This document shows, piece after piece, positions 1 to 10,059 of a stretch of DNA of 64,000 nucleotides. Numbering within the stretch: the first letter of the stretch is position 1; every line of letters begins with the position of its first letter. Under the pieces are notes generated by a model, which saw only the letters and a program-made list of their open reading frames with translations, ran no database searches and was not told the origin of the DNA. Both the position numbers and the translations under genes were made by a program. The DNA is from Branchiostoma floridae (taxonomy: Eukaryota; Chordata; Leptocardii; Amphioxiformes; Branchiostomatidae): NCBI RefSeq assembly GCF_000003815.2, contig NW_023365704.1, forward strand, positions 156,332 to 220,331, read 5' to 3'.

Positions 1-109
1 AAATTTGCCATTTCCCCGGGTAGCGAAACACACTCCTGAGCAGGCTTCACGCCTCTGGCAGCTTTTTATACTAATTTATTCTACCGTAGGATCTGCTTGG
101 AGATTAAAT

Positions 110-235
110 TGTATTAGGCTGGTAGACACAATATCAATGTCACGGGTTTGATTCCTGACTTTGTTTTCTTGGGAAAGGCACTTCTCCACCCAGGTGTAAA
201 ATGGGCACATGACTTCGGTTTAATATAGGGGGTAA
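110..235 (+). repeat. SINE fragment with conserved central domain
   Basis: A tRNA-like B-box (GGTTTGATTCC) is followed by CTTGGGAAAGGCACTT and CCACCCAGGTGTAAAATGGG. The same body recurs at 5945-6115 and, reversed, at 21800-21990 and 24520-24905, so it is a dispersed SINE family. This copy lacks a clean A-box and tail and is probably truncated. Confidence 0.6.
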
Positions 236-323
236 AAGGTGCACGTGGTGGAAGGAGAATGGGCCTCCAAACATCTGCTTGGAGGAAAACTGTGCATCTC
301 CCCTGAGGAGGAGTTCGTATTCG

Positions 324-347
324 TGACGTCAGGATTCAAAATGGCGG
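324..347 (+). promoter_or_regulatory. CRE plus YY1-like promoter block, ubiquitin-fusion copy A
   Basis: A full TGACGTCA palindrome (CRE/ATF) lies at 324-331, followed by AAAATGGCGG (YY1-like) at 338-347, about 205 bases before the ATG at 552. The paralogous gene on the minus strand has the same two sites in the same order and spacing (18348-18326), although the surrounding sequence has diverged. Conservation between paralogs supports a functional promoter; factor binding is inferred. Confidence 0.55.
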
Positions 348-551
348 TAGACAAGTAGAAAGGTCCTCTGTCTTCTATCAAAGAAGTTCTTCGGTACGGT
401 TGGACGATTTCCTCCATAGAAAGTGCTTCACATCAGGTTTATAGCAAAGGCTCGGGGCTCTAGACTCAAGTGTAAGAAACCCCACTTCCCTTGAAGTGCC
501 ATTGTACAGTGACGAAAGTTTACAGTCTTCCCGTCAAACTATTTTCATCTG

Positions 552-2925
552 ATGGCGAAACGAAAGCGAACAGGGGATCCTGACGAAGATGTCGTCACCA
601 TGTCGACATTGAGAGAACTTCTCGACAACCAGAAGAAGGAGTTGACCGGTCTCATGGAAGTCCAGGAGAGGAACTTCAGATCCTTCATGGAAACGGTCAT
701 GGTCACAACCAACAGGCGACTTGATGACCTCATCCGCGAGGTCCAGGACGTCAAGGGGAGCATGCAGTACTCTCAGGGGGACACAGGGGGCGCTGGGACA
801 CCGTGCAAAGAAGAACGGGAGCAGAGGATCGCTAAGATTGAGTCACATGTTGCACAACTCAGAGCCGACTACGAATCCAACATCTTGCGACTTCTTGTCA
901 AGGGACTCGATGGAAAAACAACCGTTATAAGAATCCACAAGGTATCTATTGTATGCTAAACACAATCAATTTTACTGTAGAATATAACAAACCTTTGCTT
1001 GGAGTAACTGTCAGATAGCTAAATTAGGCCACAGCAAGTCAATCTTATAGTTATGGATGGCATCCTCTGCAGACTGCAAAAATAGTAAGGTAGGTAAAAA
1101 CAAGATGGGTGAAAAAAAGAACAAGATGGAAAATGATCAAAATAGACACCATAAACATTGTTACAATGATTATAGTGACAAAATATAGCAATAAAACCAA
1201 CAAGGCATTCATTCCTGTATTCACCGAGTAAAATAGTGTAGTAAAAGTGACACTAGTGTGGTAGACTCGTATCACTAACCATGTTGGTTGCTTTATAGTG
1301 GTGCCACTCTTACAGGGAACGGGTTTTCTGCACGTTAAAAATCTGCGCGCGCGTTAAAAATCTGCGCGTTAAAAAATTAAGTTGTGCATTGATAAATTCT
1401 TAGTCAGAAAAATGTGACCCCATTATATGATTTTCCCTCTGCTACCTGAATTTTTGGTTTGAAAAGCCCCTAATTTTTTTGTTCCCTTGGGAATAGGTTA
1501 ATTTGCATATCCAGAAGATTTCAAAATCACTTGAATTTGACACAAAAACATGGAAAAATTACTAATATGAGGCTTTGTGTTGTAAAATATAACTGCTTGA
1601 GGCTTATCTCCATTCTAGAAGCTTCATTTCATGTTTTCTCAAGCAGATTGTTTCACATGCAAATATCAACCTTTGTTGCGCGTTAAAACTTAACATTTAA
1701 AAATCACTTTAAAACTCCTGGAATATTTAAAGAAAGGGATATTGTACTCTAGAATGCAACAATATGATACTTAATTTCATTTCATTTTGTGTTATCATCT
1801 TCAAGCTTTTAATTTAAAAACGGCAAAAAAGTTTTCAAATCCCGAGGGAATCAGCTAATTTGCATATTTTAACGCACACGTTTTTAACGCGCAAGTTTTA
1901 ACGCGCAAATTTTAACGCACACAAAACCCCAACCCCTCTTACAACTATCCAGCTAGTTTCACTTCTGCAAAAGTACAGTCAAGGCTACCTCTCTAGTGTC
2001 AATTCTACATACAATGGTTAGGTTACAACACAAGATACACAACCTATTTAACGTTACCCCTTTTGGCCTATCTAACTAAAAAAAGTTTTTTTCTGAAATC
2101 CGGCGAAAATTAATGAGCGTCACCCATAAAATTTACTTGCTGTGGCCTTACATTACCTAATAGACCAGGAAAAAGCGTGTTTCAGATTACGGTCCTGAAA
2201 AATAGTGTTGGTCGGTAGCTTGGGTTTCTCCTTATTTTAAAAACTGAAAAAAATCTTGGTTTAGGTTTACCTTTGGATCACCGCAGCAGGGTTGTTACGC
2301 CAGCACCCGTCATTCCGTCCTTTGACGGAATTTTGAGCTGGGGACAGAAAATAATTTTGCCCATTAAATCCTCTGTGAAAGACAAAGATGAAAAAAAAAC
2401 TGTCTCCCTCATGTAATCACTTAAACAGATGTCGTTGAACAGTTTGGTCTACCAGCAAAATCGACACCTCAAAAGGCATTTCAGATGGTCTAGAATTCAC
2501 AATTTTCAGGGGGAGTATGCCCCTGACCTCTCTAGGAATGTCCCACCTTGGGCGCTTGATAGGAATCAAAATCGAGGGGACGGAAAATGATTTCAGGCTG
2601 GCTACAACCCTGCACTGCAGTCTTAAAACAAATGGCTCAAAAGTCAAATGGCTCAAGAGGTAAGGACATGGCCTAGTAAACTATGGGTTGTTGGTTCATG
2701 GAGGTTACTAAAAACACAAGGAAAATACACCCATATTTCCTCTTGCAGGATGCCACAGTGGACCGGCTCTGCAGGGAAGTCAGCCAACGGCACAATATAC
2801 CACTTGGACAGATGCGTATCCTGTACACAACCAAGCAACTGGAGTATGGCGCTGGCAAATATCTGTCTGACTATGATATCCAAGACAAGTCTACCCTTTT
2901 CCTTGTCCTGCGTCTTTGCGGATAA
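552..2925 (+). CDS. Coiled-coil/ubiquitin fusion protein, copy A (tail altered to LRLCG)
   Basis: Two exons, 552-941 and 2749-2925 (stop included), joined in phase 0 by GT-AG splicing, give 188 residues. Residues 1-6 are basic (MAKRKR). A charged helical region follows (TMSTLRELLDNQKKELTGLM onward, about 16-76) that resembles the coiled coil of LINE ORF1 proteins. From about residue 111 the protein aligns with ubiquitin: ILRLLVKGLDGKTT, then the second exon with IP, KQLEYG (the Lys48 region, with two extra residues after it) and LSDYDIQDKSTLFLVLRL. Ubiquitin ends RLRGG, but this copy ends RLCG and stop, so the Gly-Gly used for conjugation is absent. The intron contains two MITEs. The paralog at 18113-16994 keeps LRLRGG. 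The ATG is preceded by a CRE/YY1 block. Either an expressed non-conjugating ubiquitin-like protein or an early pseudogene; no frame break is visible. Confidence 0.8.
1315..1935. mobile_element. MITE with 8-bp target duplication
   Basis: Terminal inverted repeats of about 34 bp begin GGG and contain GTTAAAA and TCTGCGCG; extra copies of the TTAACGCGC motif lie just inside each end. The element is flanked by perfect 8-bp direct repeats CTCTTACA (1307-1314 and 1936-1943). No ORF inside. An 8-bp duplication suggests hAT-type mobilisation. It lies in the intron of ubiquitin-fusion copy A and is absent from the much shorter intron of copy B. Confidence 0.7.
2287..2612. mobile_element. hAT-like MITE
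   Basis: Starts CAGGGTTGTTACGCCAGC and ends GCTGGCTACAACCCTG. Flanks CACCGCAG (2279-2286) and CACTGCAG (2613-2620) form an 8-bp target duplication with one mismatch. CCGTC/GACGG motifs inside are shared with the MITE at 7968-8320. Non-coding. Confidence 0.65.
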
Positions 2926-2999
2926 TAAGACTGTATCTGCTTCAGCCTCAAGTACAATTCTGATTCTACATCACTGTGTGACTCATTCACCCAACCACT

Positions 3000-3149
3000 C
3001 ACACCTACATCCAACCATCTATCCGTCCATTCATCTGTCCATCGATCCATTCATCCATCCATACACCCATCTGTCAATCCATTCATCCATCTGTCCATCC
3101 ATCCATTCATCTGTCCATCTATCCATCCATCTGTCTGTCCATCCATCTT
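3000..3149. repeat. (TCCA)n-type microsatellite, left part
   Basis: Interrupted TCCATCCAT/TTCATCTG repeats downstream of ubiquitin-fusion copy A. The array resumes at 4012-4115 after a LINE insertion. The reverse-complement counterpart next to copy B is at 16879-16912. Confidence 0.85.
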
Positions 3150-3965
3150 TCTTTTTTTTTTTTCTTTTTCTTTATTCATTAAAATCAACCTTACAGAGAT
3201 TAATTCTTAGCAGAAGCATCTCTGAATGCCGTTGATCTTTACAATGTGACTCAGAGTAAATACTTACAACGACTAGACAACATGTACAGTACGCATGACA
3301 TACACAGTGCATAGACAAATAAAACACTTAGGCACCAGTCATTGATTTGTTGTACAGTCTGATTGTATAGTGTAGGAATGAGTTGCGCAGTCTGGAGGTC
3401 CTTGCTTTTGGGACCGAGATACTACATGAGCTTCGAAGTGACCTCCCAGTGACCTCTGACCTGACCGGAGGGACCATGTCATGTAGCGGGTGATCCGGGT
3501 TCATCATTTGCTTGAGTAGCTTAATGGCAGCGAGTTCACGTCTCTCCTTGAGTGTGGGCAAGTCCGGAACGCTTCTCCTGCCACCCAGAGAGATGATCTT
3601 TAGTGCTCTCCTTTGCACTTTCTCGATTAACTGTTCTTGTTGTTTGGTGCAACCAACTAAGAGAACATGACCATACTCAAGTACGGGCCTGACCAGGGCC
3701 GTATACACCTGTACAAGGTCGGACACCGACATGCCTTGTTTGGTTAGGACACGTAGGTAATAAAGTCTGCGTGAGCCCTTGGTCACCATCGACGTAACCT
3801 GGTCGTTGAGGGTTAGACCTCTGTCAAGGATGAATCCTAGACCTTTAGCTGACTCCACGACGGGTACTGCTTCCCCCCCTAGAATCAGAGTAGGTGGCGT
3901 CGGAATGCTTTTGCAAAAGCAAATTTGAAGCTGCATGCTCTTCTTGCCGTTAAGGATCATCCTGT
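3150..3965 (-). mobile_element. 5'-truncated non-LTR retrotransposon (reverse transcriptase C-terminus)
   Basis: An open frame at 3960-3328 (minus) encodes about 210 residues typical of the end of a LINE reverse transcriptase: LGFILDRGLTLNDQV, then YTALVRPVLEYGHVL and QQEQLIEKVQRRALKIISLG. This is the thumb/C-terminal region of CR1/Rex/Jockey-like ORF2. A T-rich run at 3149-3176 on the plus strand is the poly(A) tail, marking the 3' end. The catalytic YXDD region and everything upstream are missing, so it is a dead 5'-truncated copy. It sits inside the TCCA array; I could not define a clear target duplication. Confidence 0.85.
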
Positions 3966-4011
3966 GACGACCAGCCCAAGAGTCGAGATTGGACGACTCT
4001 TTGATTCACCC

Positions 4012-4115
4012 ATTCATTTGTCCATCCTTCCACCCATCTTTGTCCATCCATCCATCCATCCATCCATTGATTCACCCATTCATTTGTCCATCCATCCACC
4101 CATCTTTGCCCAACC
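4012..4115. repeat. (TCCA)n microsatellite, right part
   Basis: CATCCATCCATC repeats continue the array that is interrupted by the LINE fragment. Confidence 0.85.
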
Positions 4116-4124
4116 CCCCTCCAG

Positions 4125-5160
4125 TTTGGGAATAGGTGCACTTGTGCGTTTACCAGTAACCTGAAAATTTAGGTGCACAACATAAAGTACAATGTCGACA
4201 AAAACTCATTGTAAACTGTTCTGCTCCTCTTCAGAGATTGTACGTAACCCCACAGAAATATCTAGGTGCACTTGTGCACCCACTGTCAAAATGTAGGTGT
4301 ACAACTCCAAAATTTTGTGTGTGCAGAATTGCATAATGCAAGCAGTATTTCAAGACTTGAGAGATAGATACATTCACACATAGATAGATAGATACATAGG
4401 TACATGCACATAGATACATATATAGAAGAGAAGACAAGAGAAGAAGAATATAGACATAGAGTATCAATTCTCATATATACATTTGGAGTCCGGATGTATC
4501 CAAGAAATATGTATTTTGTGATACTAGTAATAGTCTTAGTAATACTCCTTTTTCTGGTCAATAGATAGATAGGCACATAGATATAGATAAAGAGAGAACC
4601 TTTGAGACATAGATAGATTTAGATATAAAGAGATATCATATTATAACCGATTGCTAGTAACCTTTTTATGATTTTGTTTTAATTCAAATATATGTAAAAT
4701 CTTATACTAAGCATAGTTATATTGAATATGTCATGATTCGTAAGGTCAATAGATATGCATATAGATAAATAGATTTAGATACAGATTTATAGATACCCCT
4801 GTAGGTAGATACATTTAATGCTCTACTTTCGATATTGAATTTTTTAGTGAAAAGAAGAAGAATGTACAGTAGATATAGAATATTAACTCTCATAGTCATA
4901 TGTATGTTTGGAGTCCAGACGAATGCCAGAAATATGTATTTTGTGATACTAACAGTCTTAGTGATACTCGGTCGGTTATTCAAATTGTGACCCATTAGGT
5001 AACTCCACACACTAGAGATCTTTAAAAATGATGCATTATTTTGCATAAATTCTTATTTTATGATGTTATACGCAATGAACTGTATGCAACTGGCGTGTTA
5101 CACAGATGATCATTATTTTATATTTGTATCACATGAATAAAATGTATTCTCTGATCAACT
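4125..5160. repeat. AGGTGCAC motifs, ATAG microsatellites and a diverged direct repeat
   Basis: AGGTGCACTTGTGC-type motifs occur three times within 4134-4310. TAGATA/ATAC-rich stretches follow. Segments 4443-4556 and 4857-4973 are diverged direct copies (shared TTTGGAGTCC and AATATGTATTTTGTGATACT). No coding signal. Confidence 0.6.
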
Positions 5161-5179
5161 TTTGTAGCATTTGCTCCAA

Positions 5180-5870
5180 ATTCTCATTCACTTACTCAAT
5201 CCTCTAGCTCATTCACTCACCCACTCATTCACTTATCCTCTCACCCACTCAATCATTCACTCATCCTCTCACCCACTCAATCATTCACCCATCCTCGCTT
5301 TCATTCGTTCACTCACCTAATCATTCACTCATCCTCTCACCCACTCAATCATTCACTCATCCTCTCAATCATTCACTCATCCTCTCACCCACCCACTCAA
5401 TCATTCACTCACCCACTCAATCATTCACCCACTCAACCATTCACTCATCCTCTCACCCACTCAGTCATTCACTCATCTTCTCACCCAGTCATTCACTCAT
5501 CTTCTCACCCACTCAATCATTCACTCATTCTCTCACCCACTCAATCCTCCACTCATTCTCTCACCCGCTCAATCCTCCAATCATTCTCTCACCCGCTCAA
5601 TCATTCACTCATCTTCTCACCCACTCAATCATTCACTCATTCTCTCACCCACTCAATCATTCACTCATCCTCTCACCCACTCAATCATTCACTCTCATTT
5701 TCTCATCTTTTCGCTCATTCAATCATTCACACATCCCCTTGGTCATTCATTCACTAAGTGATTTACTTATATTCTCATGCTTTCACTCAATCATTCATTC
5801 ATTCATCCGATCGGCCACTCATGCTAATCCATTCTCATTCATTCATTCACTCACCCACCCATTCTTCTTT
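5180..5870. repeat. CTCAATCATTCACTCATCC minisatellite
   Basis: About 690 bp of tandem units of roughly 28 bp built from CACTCAATCATTCACTCATC and CTCTCACC. The inverted counterpart is the GTGAGTGAATGAATG array at 15885-16235. Flanking unique sequence (GGCCATCAGAG) is also shared, so both belong to one inverted segmental duplication. Confidence 0.9.
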
Positions 5871-5944
5871 AAGGCCATCAGAGTTTATATCCCTACATTA
5901 TGCTTATTGATAACTTTATCGGAACACTACCAAACTTCTGCGGC

Positions 5945-6115
5945 GGCGTTTGGCTCGGCTGACAGGCTTGGTATCAAGAGGTCACTGATTTGATTTCTGG
6001 TTAAACGATATGTTGTTGGAAAATGCACTTACTGAACACGACTTGCATCACTCCACCCAGGTGTAAAAATGGGTACTTGACTTTGTTGGGGAGGTAAAGC
6101 CCCTACCGCCACAGA
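5945..6115 (+). repeat. SINE fragment
   Basis: Contains TTTGATTTCTGG (weak B-box), TGGAAAATGCACTTACTGAA and CCACCCAGGTGTAAAAATGG, the same body as the copy at 110-235. Confidence 0.6.
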
Positions 6116-7135
6116 AAAAAATGCTGCATGGCACTACCTTTACCTATTTTCTTGACCATTGTGCGATTTTTCGAGGTCAGCTAAAGTTCGCAGGTGTTCA
6201 AACAAGAGCTTCTGAAAAAAGCTAGTCTTTCGCTTACTTATATTGTGTAGGTAAAAATGTTTGGCATAGTTTGGTCAAGCGTGGGTGCCAAGTCTGCAAC
6301 GTTGGCAGCTCTGGCACAGTTTGGTCAAGTGCTAGGTTATATAACTGTTTAGTAAGGTAGTGGTTCTCACAGAGTATATTTTACTTGAACTGTATAATAA
6401 CACAACTGCATGAATGATGTTAACTTTATTCGGATTGTTTTGCTGTTAAGAACGGCTCTGTTACAGTACAACAGGGTTTTATGAAAGTGCACTGTAGTAA
6501 TCAAATTTATCAGTAGATGTGTCCTGAATTTCTGCAAGAACAAACAACGTATTGTCACCATAAACAACATAAAATATTAACATGGCATATACAGTAATGG
6601 AAATATTTTTTTAATGGCAAGATCATGTGAAAGGTAGATATTTTAAACTAAAACAGGTCCGTGGTATGTTTAATGGAACGTTTCGTTTCTTTTAGTAACG
6701 CAATTATGCTTTTACTTGACGGAGTCGTGACGTCACGCGTCAGACTCACTCCGTCGAGCTCGGTCAGACTCTTCCCTTTCGAAATTATAAATTAAATGTG
6801 GGTAATTCTATTTTCAACGCATCCGAGGGCTACTATTTTGCTGAAAGAAGTTTGTTACACGAAAATAGCCTGAAATTTCTTAGAGTAAGAAATTTCCGAA
6901 TACGCCCCCCTCCCACACCATGTCAGATGCGGCGCACGCATCTTACACAATTCTAGATTTTGTAGCGGTGATTTTCCATAAAACAAAGTAAATCACATGT
7001 CAAACTGTTCTCTACAATGTCTGTTTTATTATAACCAAACAGCGAACATGTTAGTTTATAAATTGTATACAATCTTACGAAGAAATCCTCACCGTTCACA
7101 TCCGTCTCTGCAAATTCCTGCTTATAAGCCATGCA
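6116..7135. other. No gene recognised
   Basis: AT-rich, with short unconvincing ORFs only. A CGTGACGTCACG palindrome lies at 6726-6737 beside repeated CAGACTC/ACTCCGTC motifs; it could be an isolated CRE, but no adjacent exon is apparent. Confidence 0.5.
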
Positions 7136-7343
7136 GAAACCAAGCAGCACATTCAAGGTAGGCCGATACGTATGTCATAACGTTACATACCGTCGAATCT
7201 GCAGGGTAGAATATCTCGCTAGCACGATATGGCATGGACCGCAAACCAAGCAGCACATTCATGGTAGGCCGATACGTATGTCATAACGTTACATACCGTC
7301 GAATCTGCAGGGTAGAATATCTCGCTAGCACGGTATGGCATGG
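7136..7343. repeat. 106-bp tandem duplication
   Basis: Two nearly identical copies (about 7138-7240 and 7244-7343) of a block starting CCAAGCAGCACATTCA and ending TAGCACG(A/G)TATGGCATGG, offset 106 bp, with only a few mismatches. Non-coding. Confidence 0.85.
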
Positions 7344-7351
7344 TCGACCCG

Positions 7352-7450
7352 GACGGACGGACGGACGGACGGACGGACAGAAATCTAATATCGGTCTGAT
7401 TGCCTTTCGCCGCGGAAGCGCGGCGAAAGACAAAAACCCCGCCGATATTA
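7352..7450. repeat. (GGAC)n run and fold-back hairpin
   Basis: GGACGGAC repeats precede a hairpin with arms CTTTCGCCGCG (7404-7414) and CGCGGCGAAAG (7419-7429) around a GAAG loop. Outer partly paired TAATATCGG/CCGATATTA arms extend it. Looks like a small fold-back element. Confidence 0.65.
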
Positions 7451-7504
7451 CGCGGATGACAATCAACCGATCCCATATGCCCGCCCACCTGTTTCAAAGT
7501 GTTG

Positions 7505-7765
7505 GCCAACTTGCACCTACTCTGCCATTGGTCGAACCACTAATTGTCATTCTCTTATTGGTTGAACTTATGATTGTGTTAGACAGCCAGCTGCAGGATC
7601 TGTCTAGTCGCTCGTCACGTTGTGTCCCACACGTGTCCTACATGCATCCACTCTGTCATTGGTCAAGCCACTAATTGCCATGCTCTGATTGGTTGAACGT
7701 CTGATTGTGATAGACAGCCAGCTGCTGCATCAGTCGTATAGTCACGTTGTATCCCACACGTGTCC
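7505..7765. repeat. 131-bp tandem repeat with ATTGGT boxes
   Basis: Two units (from about 7517 and 7648) each contain CATTGGTC, ATTGGTTGAA, GACAGCCAGCTG and CCACACGTGTCCTA. Related ATTGGTTGA blocks occur at 29250-29315 and 35090-35764, so this is a dispersed family of inverted CCAAT-containing repeats. Confidence 0.7.
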
Positions 7766-7967
7766 TAGATTTCCGAGCAAAACAAATTATTATTCATTTA
7801 CGACATAAGCTTGCGTCAGGGGAAATTGTATACGTCTGAAAGGAACTATAACGCTGAAAATATAAACGTATTACCTTTCTCATCACCGTTGTTGTTATCA
7901 ACCCAGCAAGATATTATAACCTTATCATATGTCACCATTTTCAAACCACAAAAATGGTCACGACAGC

Positions 7968-8320
7968 CAGGGCTCTAGCCAGCTCGAAATGTTTTTCCGT
8001 CAGCCAATTCCCATTGTCGCAAAAACACTATTCCAGGAGTTAGAGAGACTGAACTGAGACCTTGAAAAATTGGTTTTAATGAGATTATCGTATGCGAAAA
8101 GGCACCGACACACATTATCAATAATCATAACAATAGCAAAACAAACAGTGTGTGGCTTTTACGGCCGTAGACGGCGTCCCCAAGCCGCCTGTAGCTTCCA
8201 CCAAGGAGCTTTTATCAGATTTTTGTCCGTCAAGGTTGACGGATTGGTTTTAAAATTTTTCCGTCACATGCACCAAATTTCCGTCAATTGACGGAAAAAC
8301 GGACGCTGGCTAGAGCCCTG
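7968..8320. mobile_element. hAT-like MITE (CAGGGCTCTAGCCAGC ends)
   Basis: Perfect terminal inverted repeats CAGGGCTCTAGCCAGC / GCTGGCTAGAGCCCTG, flanked by a perfect 8-bp target duplication ACGACAGC (7960-7967 and 8321-8328). The interior has several CCGTCA/TGACGG motifs and no real ORF. The 8-bp duplication and CAGGG termini fit hAT. Confidence 0.85.
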
Positions 8321-8849
8321 ACGACAGCCAAAACTAGTTGGGGTAAATGTTAATATATTCAGCAGAACTGAATTAACACATGAAAACACAACCTTCAAAC
8401 TCGGAGGGGGGGAGGGTCGCGAACTTCAACGTTGGCTATGTTCTCTTGTGTCGGGAAAGAGGGTTTGCCGAGGAAGGGAGTTTCGCCCCGTCTCGAAAAA
8501 AAATAAGAAGAAACAGACCCGTTCAAAGACTGCAACGAAGGCTATTCCACCACTACCAACTTGAAAATCTGAACATGGCTCCGAATTTACTAAAGTCCTG
8601 GAGAATTGTACTTGAGACCCTTCTTCTCTTGTATACTAGTATCCTTTGAAATGTTGCCTAAAAACTGAAAACGAAAGGTGAAACAAAACTCTTGTCTTTC
8701 TTGTCTATTTTTCCTTCTTTTTTTTTCTTATACCCAAATAAAAAACGGGTACTTGAGTAGAATAAATTTCTGTTTACAGAGATTCCACTGAAAAGGACTT
8801 CGGTGCAATGAACTCTTGAGTGAACGCTAAAAGCGCTTGCGCGAACCAA

Positions 8850-9090
8850 GCCATAGTCGGTCTTCACGTTGTATTCCATGTGTGTTCTAAATTTCGCAGC
8901 GATATGAGTTGATATTCAATCAGGATATGAACTAGCGTCACGGCAAATTGCAGACGTCCGAAGGTTTTATCAACGAAAAATATAAATGTATTACCTTTAT
9001 TACCACCATGGTGATTATTGACCCAGCAAAATATTCTAATTTTATGAAATCGAAATAATGTGCCAGTTAACGTTATCAAATCGTAAAAAT
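8850..9090 (+). repeat. Diverged copy of 7740-7960
   Basis: TCACGTTGTATTCC, CGTGTTCTAAATTT, AATATAAATGTATTACCTTT and TTGACCCAGCAAAATATT match the order and spacing of the segment before the MITE at 7968. This is an old local duplication, non-coding. Confidence 0.6.
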
Positions 9091-9985
9091 GAACAGGAAA
9101 TTAAAGATTGGTATAACGCTAGGGGTTCCTATAGACTTTTTAAAGGCATTTGATTGAGGTACCTCCAAAACATAAATTTAGTCCTTTTTGACATTTTGAT
9201 AATTATATATTTGGCAATAAGAGAAAAGTGATGGAAATGTGGCGTTGCACTCAAGTTTAAAACCTTCATTTCCGTAGGGGCAATAATAATAATGATAACA
9301 ATTAATAAAGATATGAATTTTGAGTGGAGATTGTGTTCTTGTGACTAGCACTTCACACGGAAGTCATCCTAGCAAATAAAACGTTGAAGATAAATTATAA
9401 CACAGTTGCAGCACTGTGCCTTTGGCCTTTTTTGTACATAAGAATCTCTGACTAAATTTAATAAACGTCCTATGATTTCAAGATGCACAGACATAGACAA
9501 CAGGCTAGGGCCATTAGAACATTTTCTCCCTGTGGTTGTCACCAAGACAACGTACAATTCTATTTAGAAAATAAAATTAGCGATGATCGTAAGTCATACT
9601 TTCAATGAAATTATATCTAATTCGATGCTCACGACATGCCCATCCACCTACGCACTTTGTGGTTGCAATAAGTGCTGTTCAACAGACATCGTTTCAGAAC
9701 TAGCGGCGAAGACTCAAGCGAAAGAGACTCAGCTCTCTTGTTTTGCAGATACCTTACCTTGGGCAGGTAAATGCATTTATTTCTTTCTAACTGTAGAGTT
9801 CCTCGTTCGTTTAGACTAGTGTAGTGCCTAGTAGCACATAGTGCAACAAGTTTTTTGCTGTTTCAGTAGCAGGGTACATTTTTACAGAGAGAAGCTGGCA
9901 TCTCTTTCCCTTTAACGCACTCAGGGCAACATCCTCGAAAACGGGCCCACTATCTTGTATGCTCCTACCGAAACTGTACGCCGTG
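9091..9985. other. No gene recognised
   Basis: No motif, splice pair or long ORF of note. The short frame at 9583-9819 shows no domain. Confidence 0.45.
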
Positions 9986-9987
9986 CA

Positions 9988-10056
9988 ACCGAAATGCCCT
10001 ACCCAGGATTGAACCTGGGCATCCCAGGCTTCTACCAGTCAAGCTACAAGGATATT
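9988..10056 (-). repeat. tRNA-like SINE head
   Basis: On the minus strand an A-box-like TAGCTTGACTGGTAGAAGCC is followed 16 bases later by a B-box-like GGTTCAATCCTGG. The acceptor stem and anticodon loop do not close, so this is a tRNA-derived repeat or dead tRNA. Confidence 0.5.
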
Positions 10057-10059
10057 CCT

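Noticed and set aside
2648-3235. 195-residue plus-strand frame over the ubiquitin exon
   Set aside because: Wrong frame relative to the ubiquitin-coding exon; its second half is TCCA microsatellite translation.
7234-7674. 146-residue frame
   Set aside because: Crosses the 106-bp duplication, the GGAC run and ATTGG repeats; not coding.
9745-9775. U1-snRNA-like start (ATACCTTACCTTGG)
   Set aside because: The resemblance covers only about 10 bases; no further snRNA structure follows.
9988-10056. Functional tRNA gene
   Set aside because: A- and B-box-like blocks are present, but acceptor and anticodon stems do not pair.
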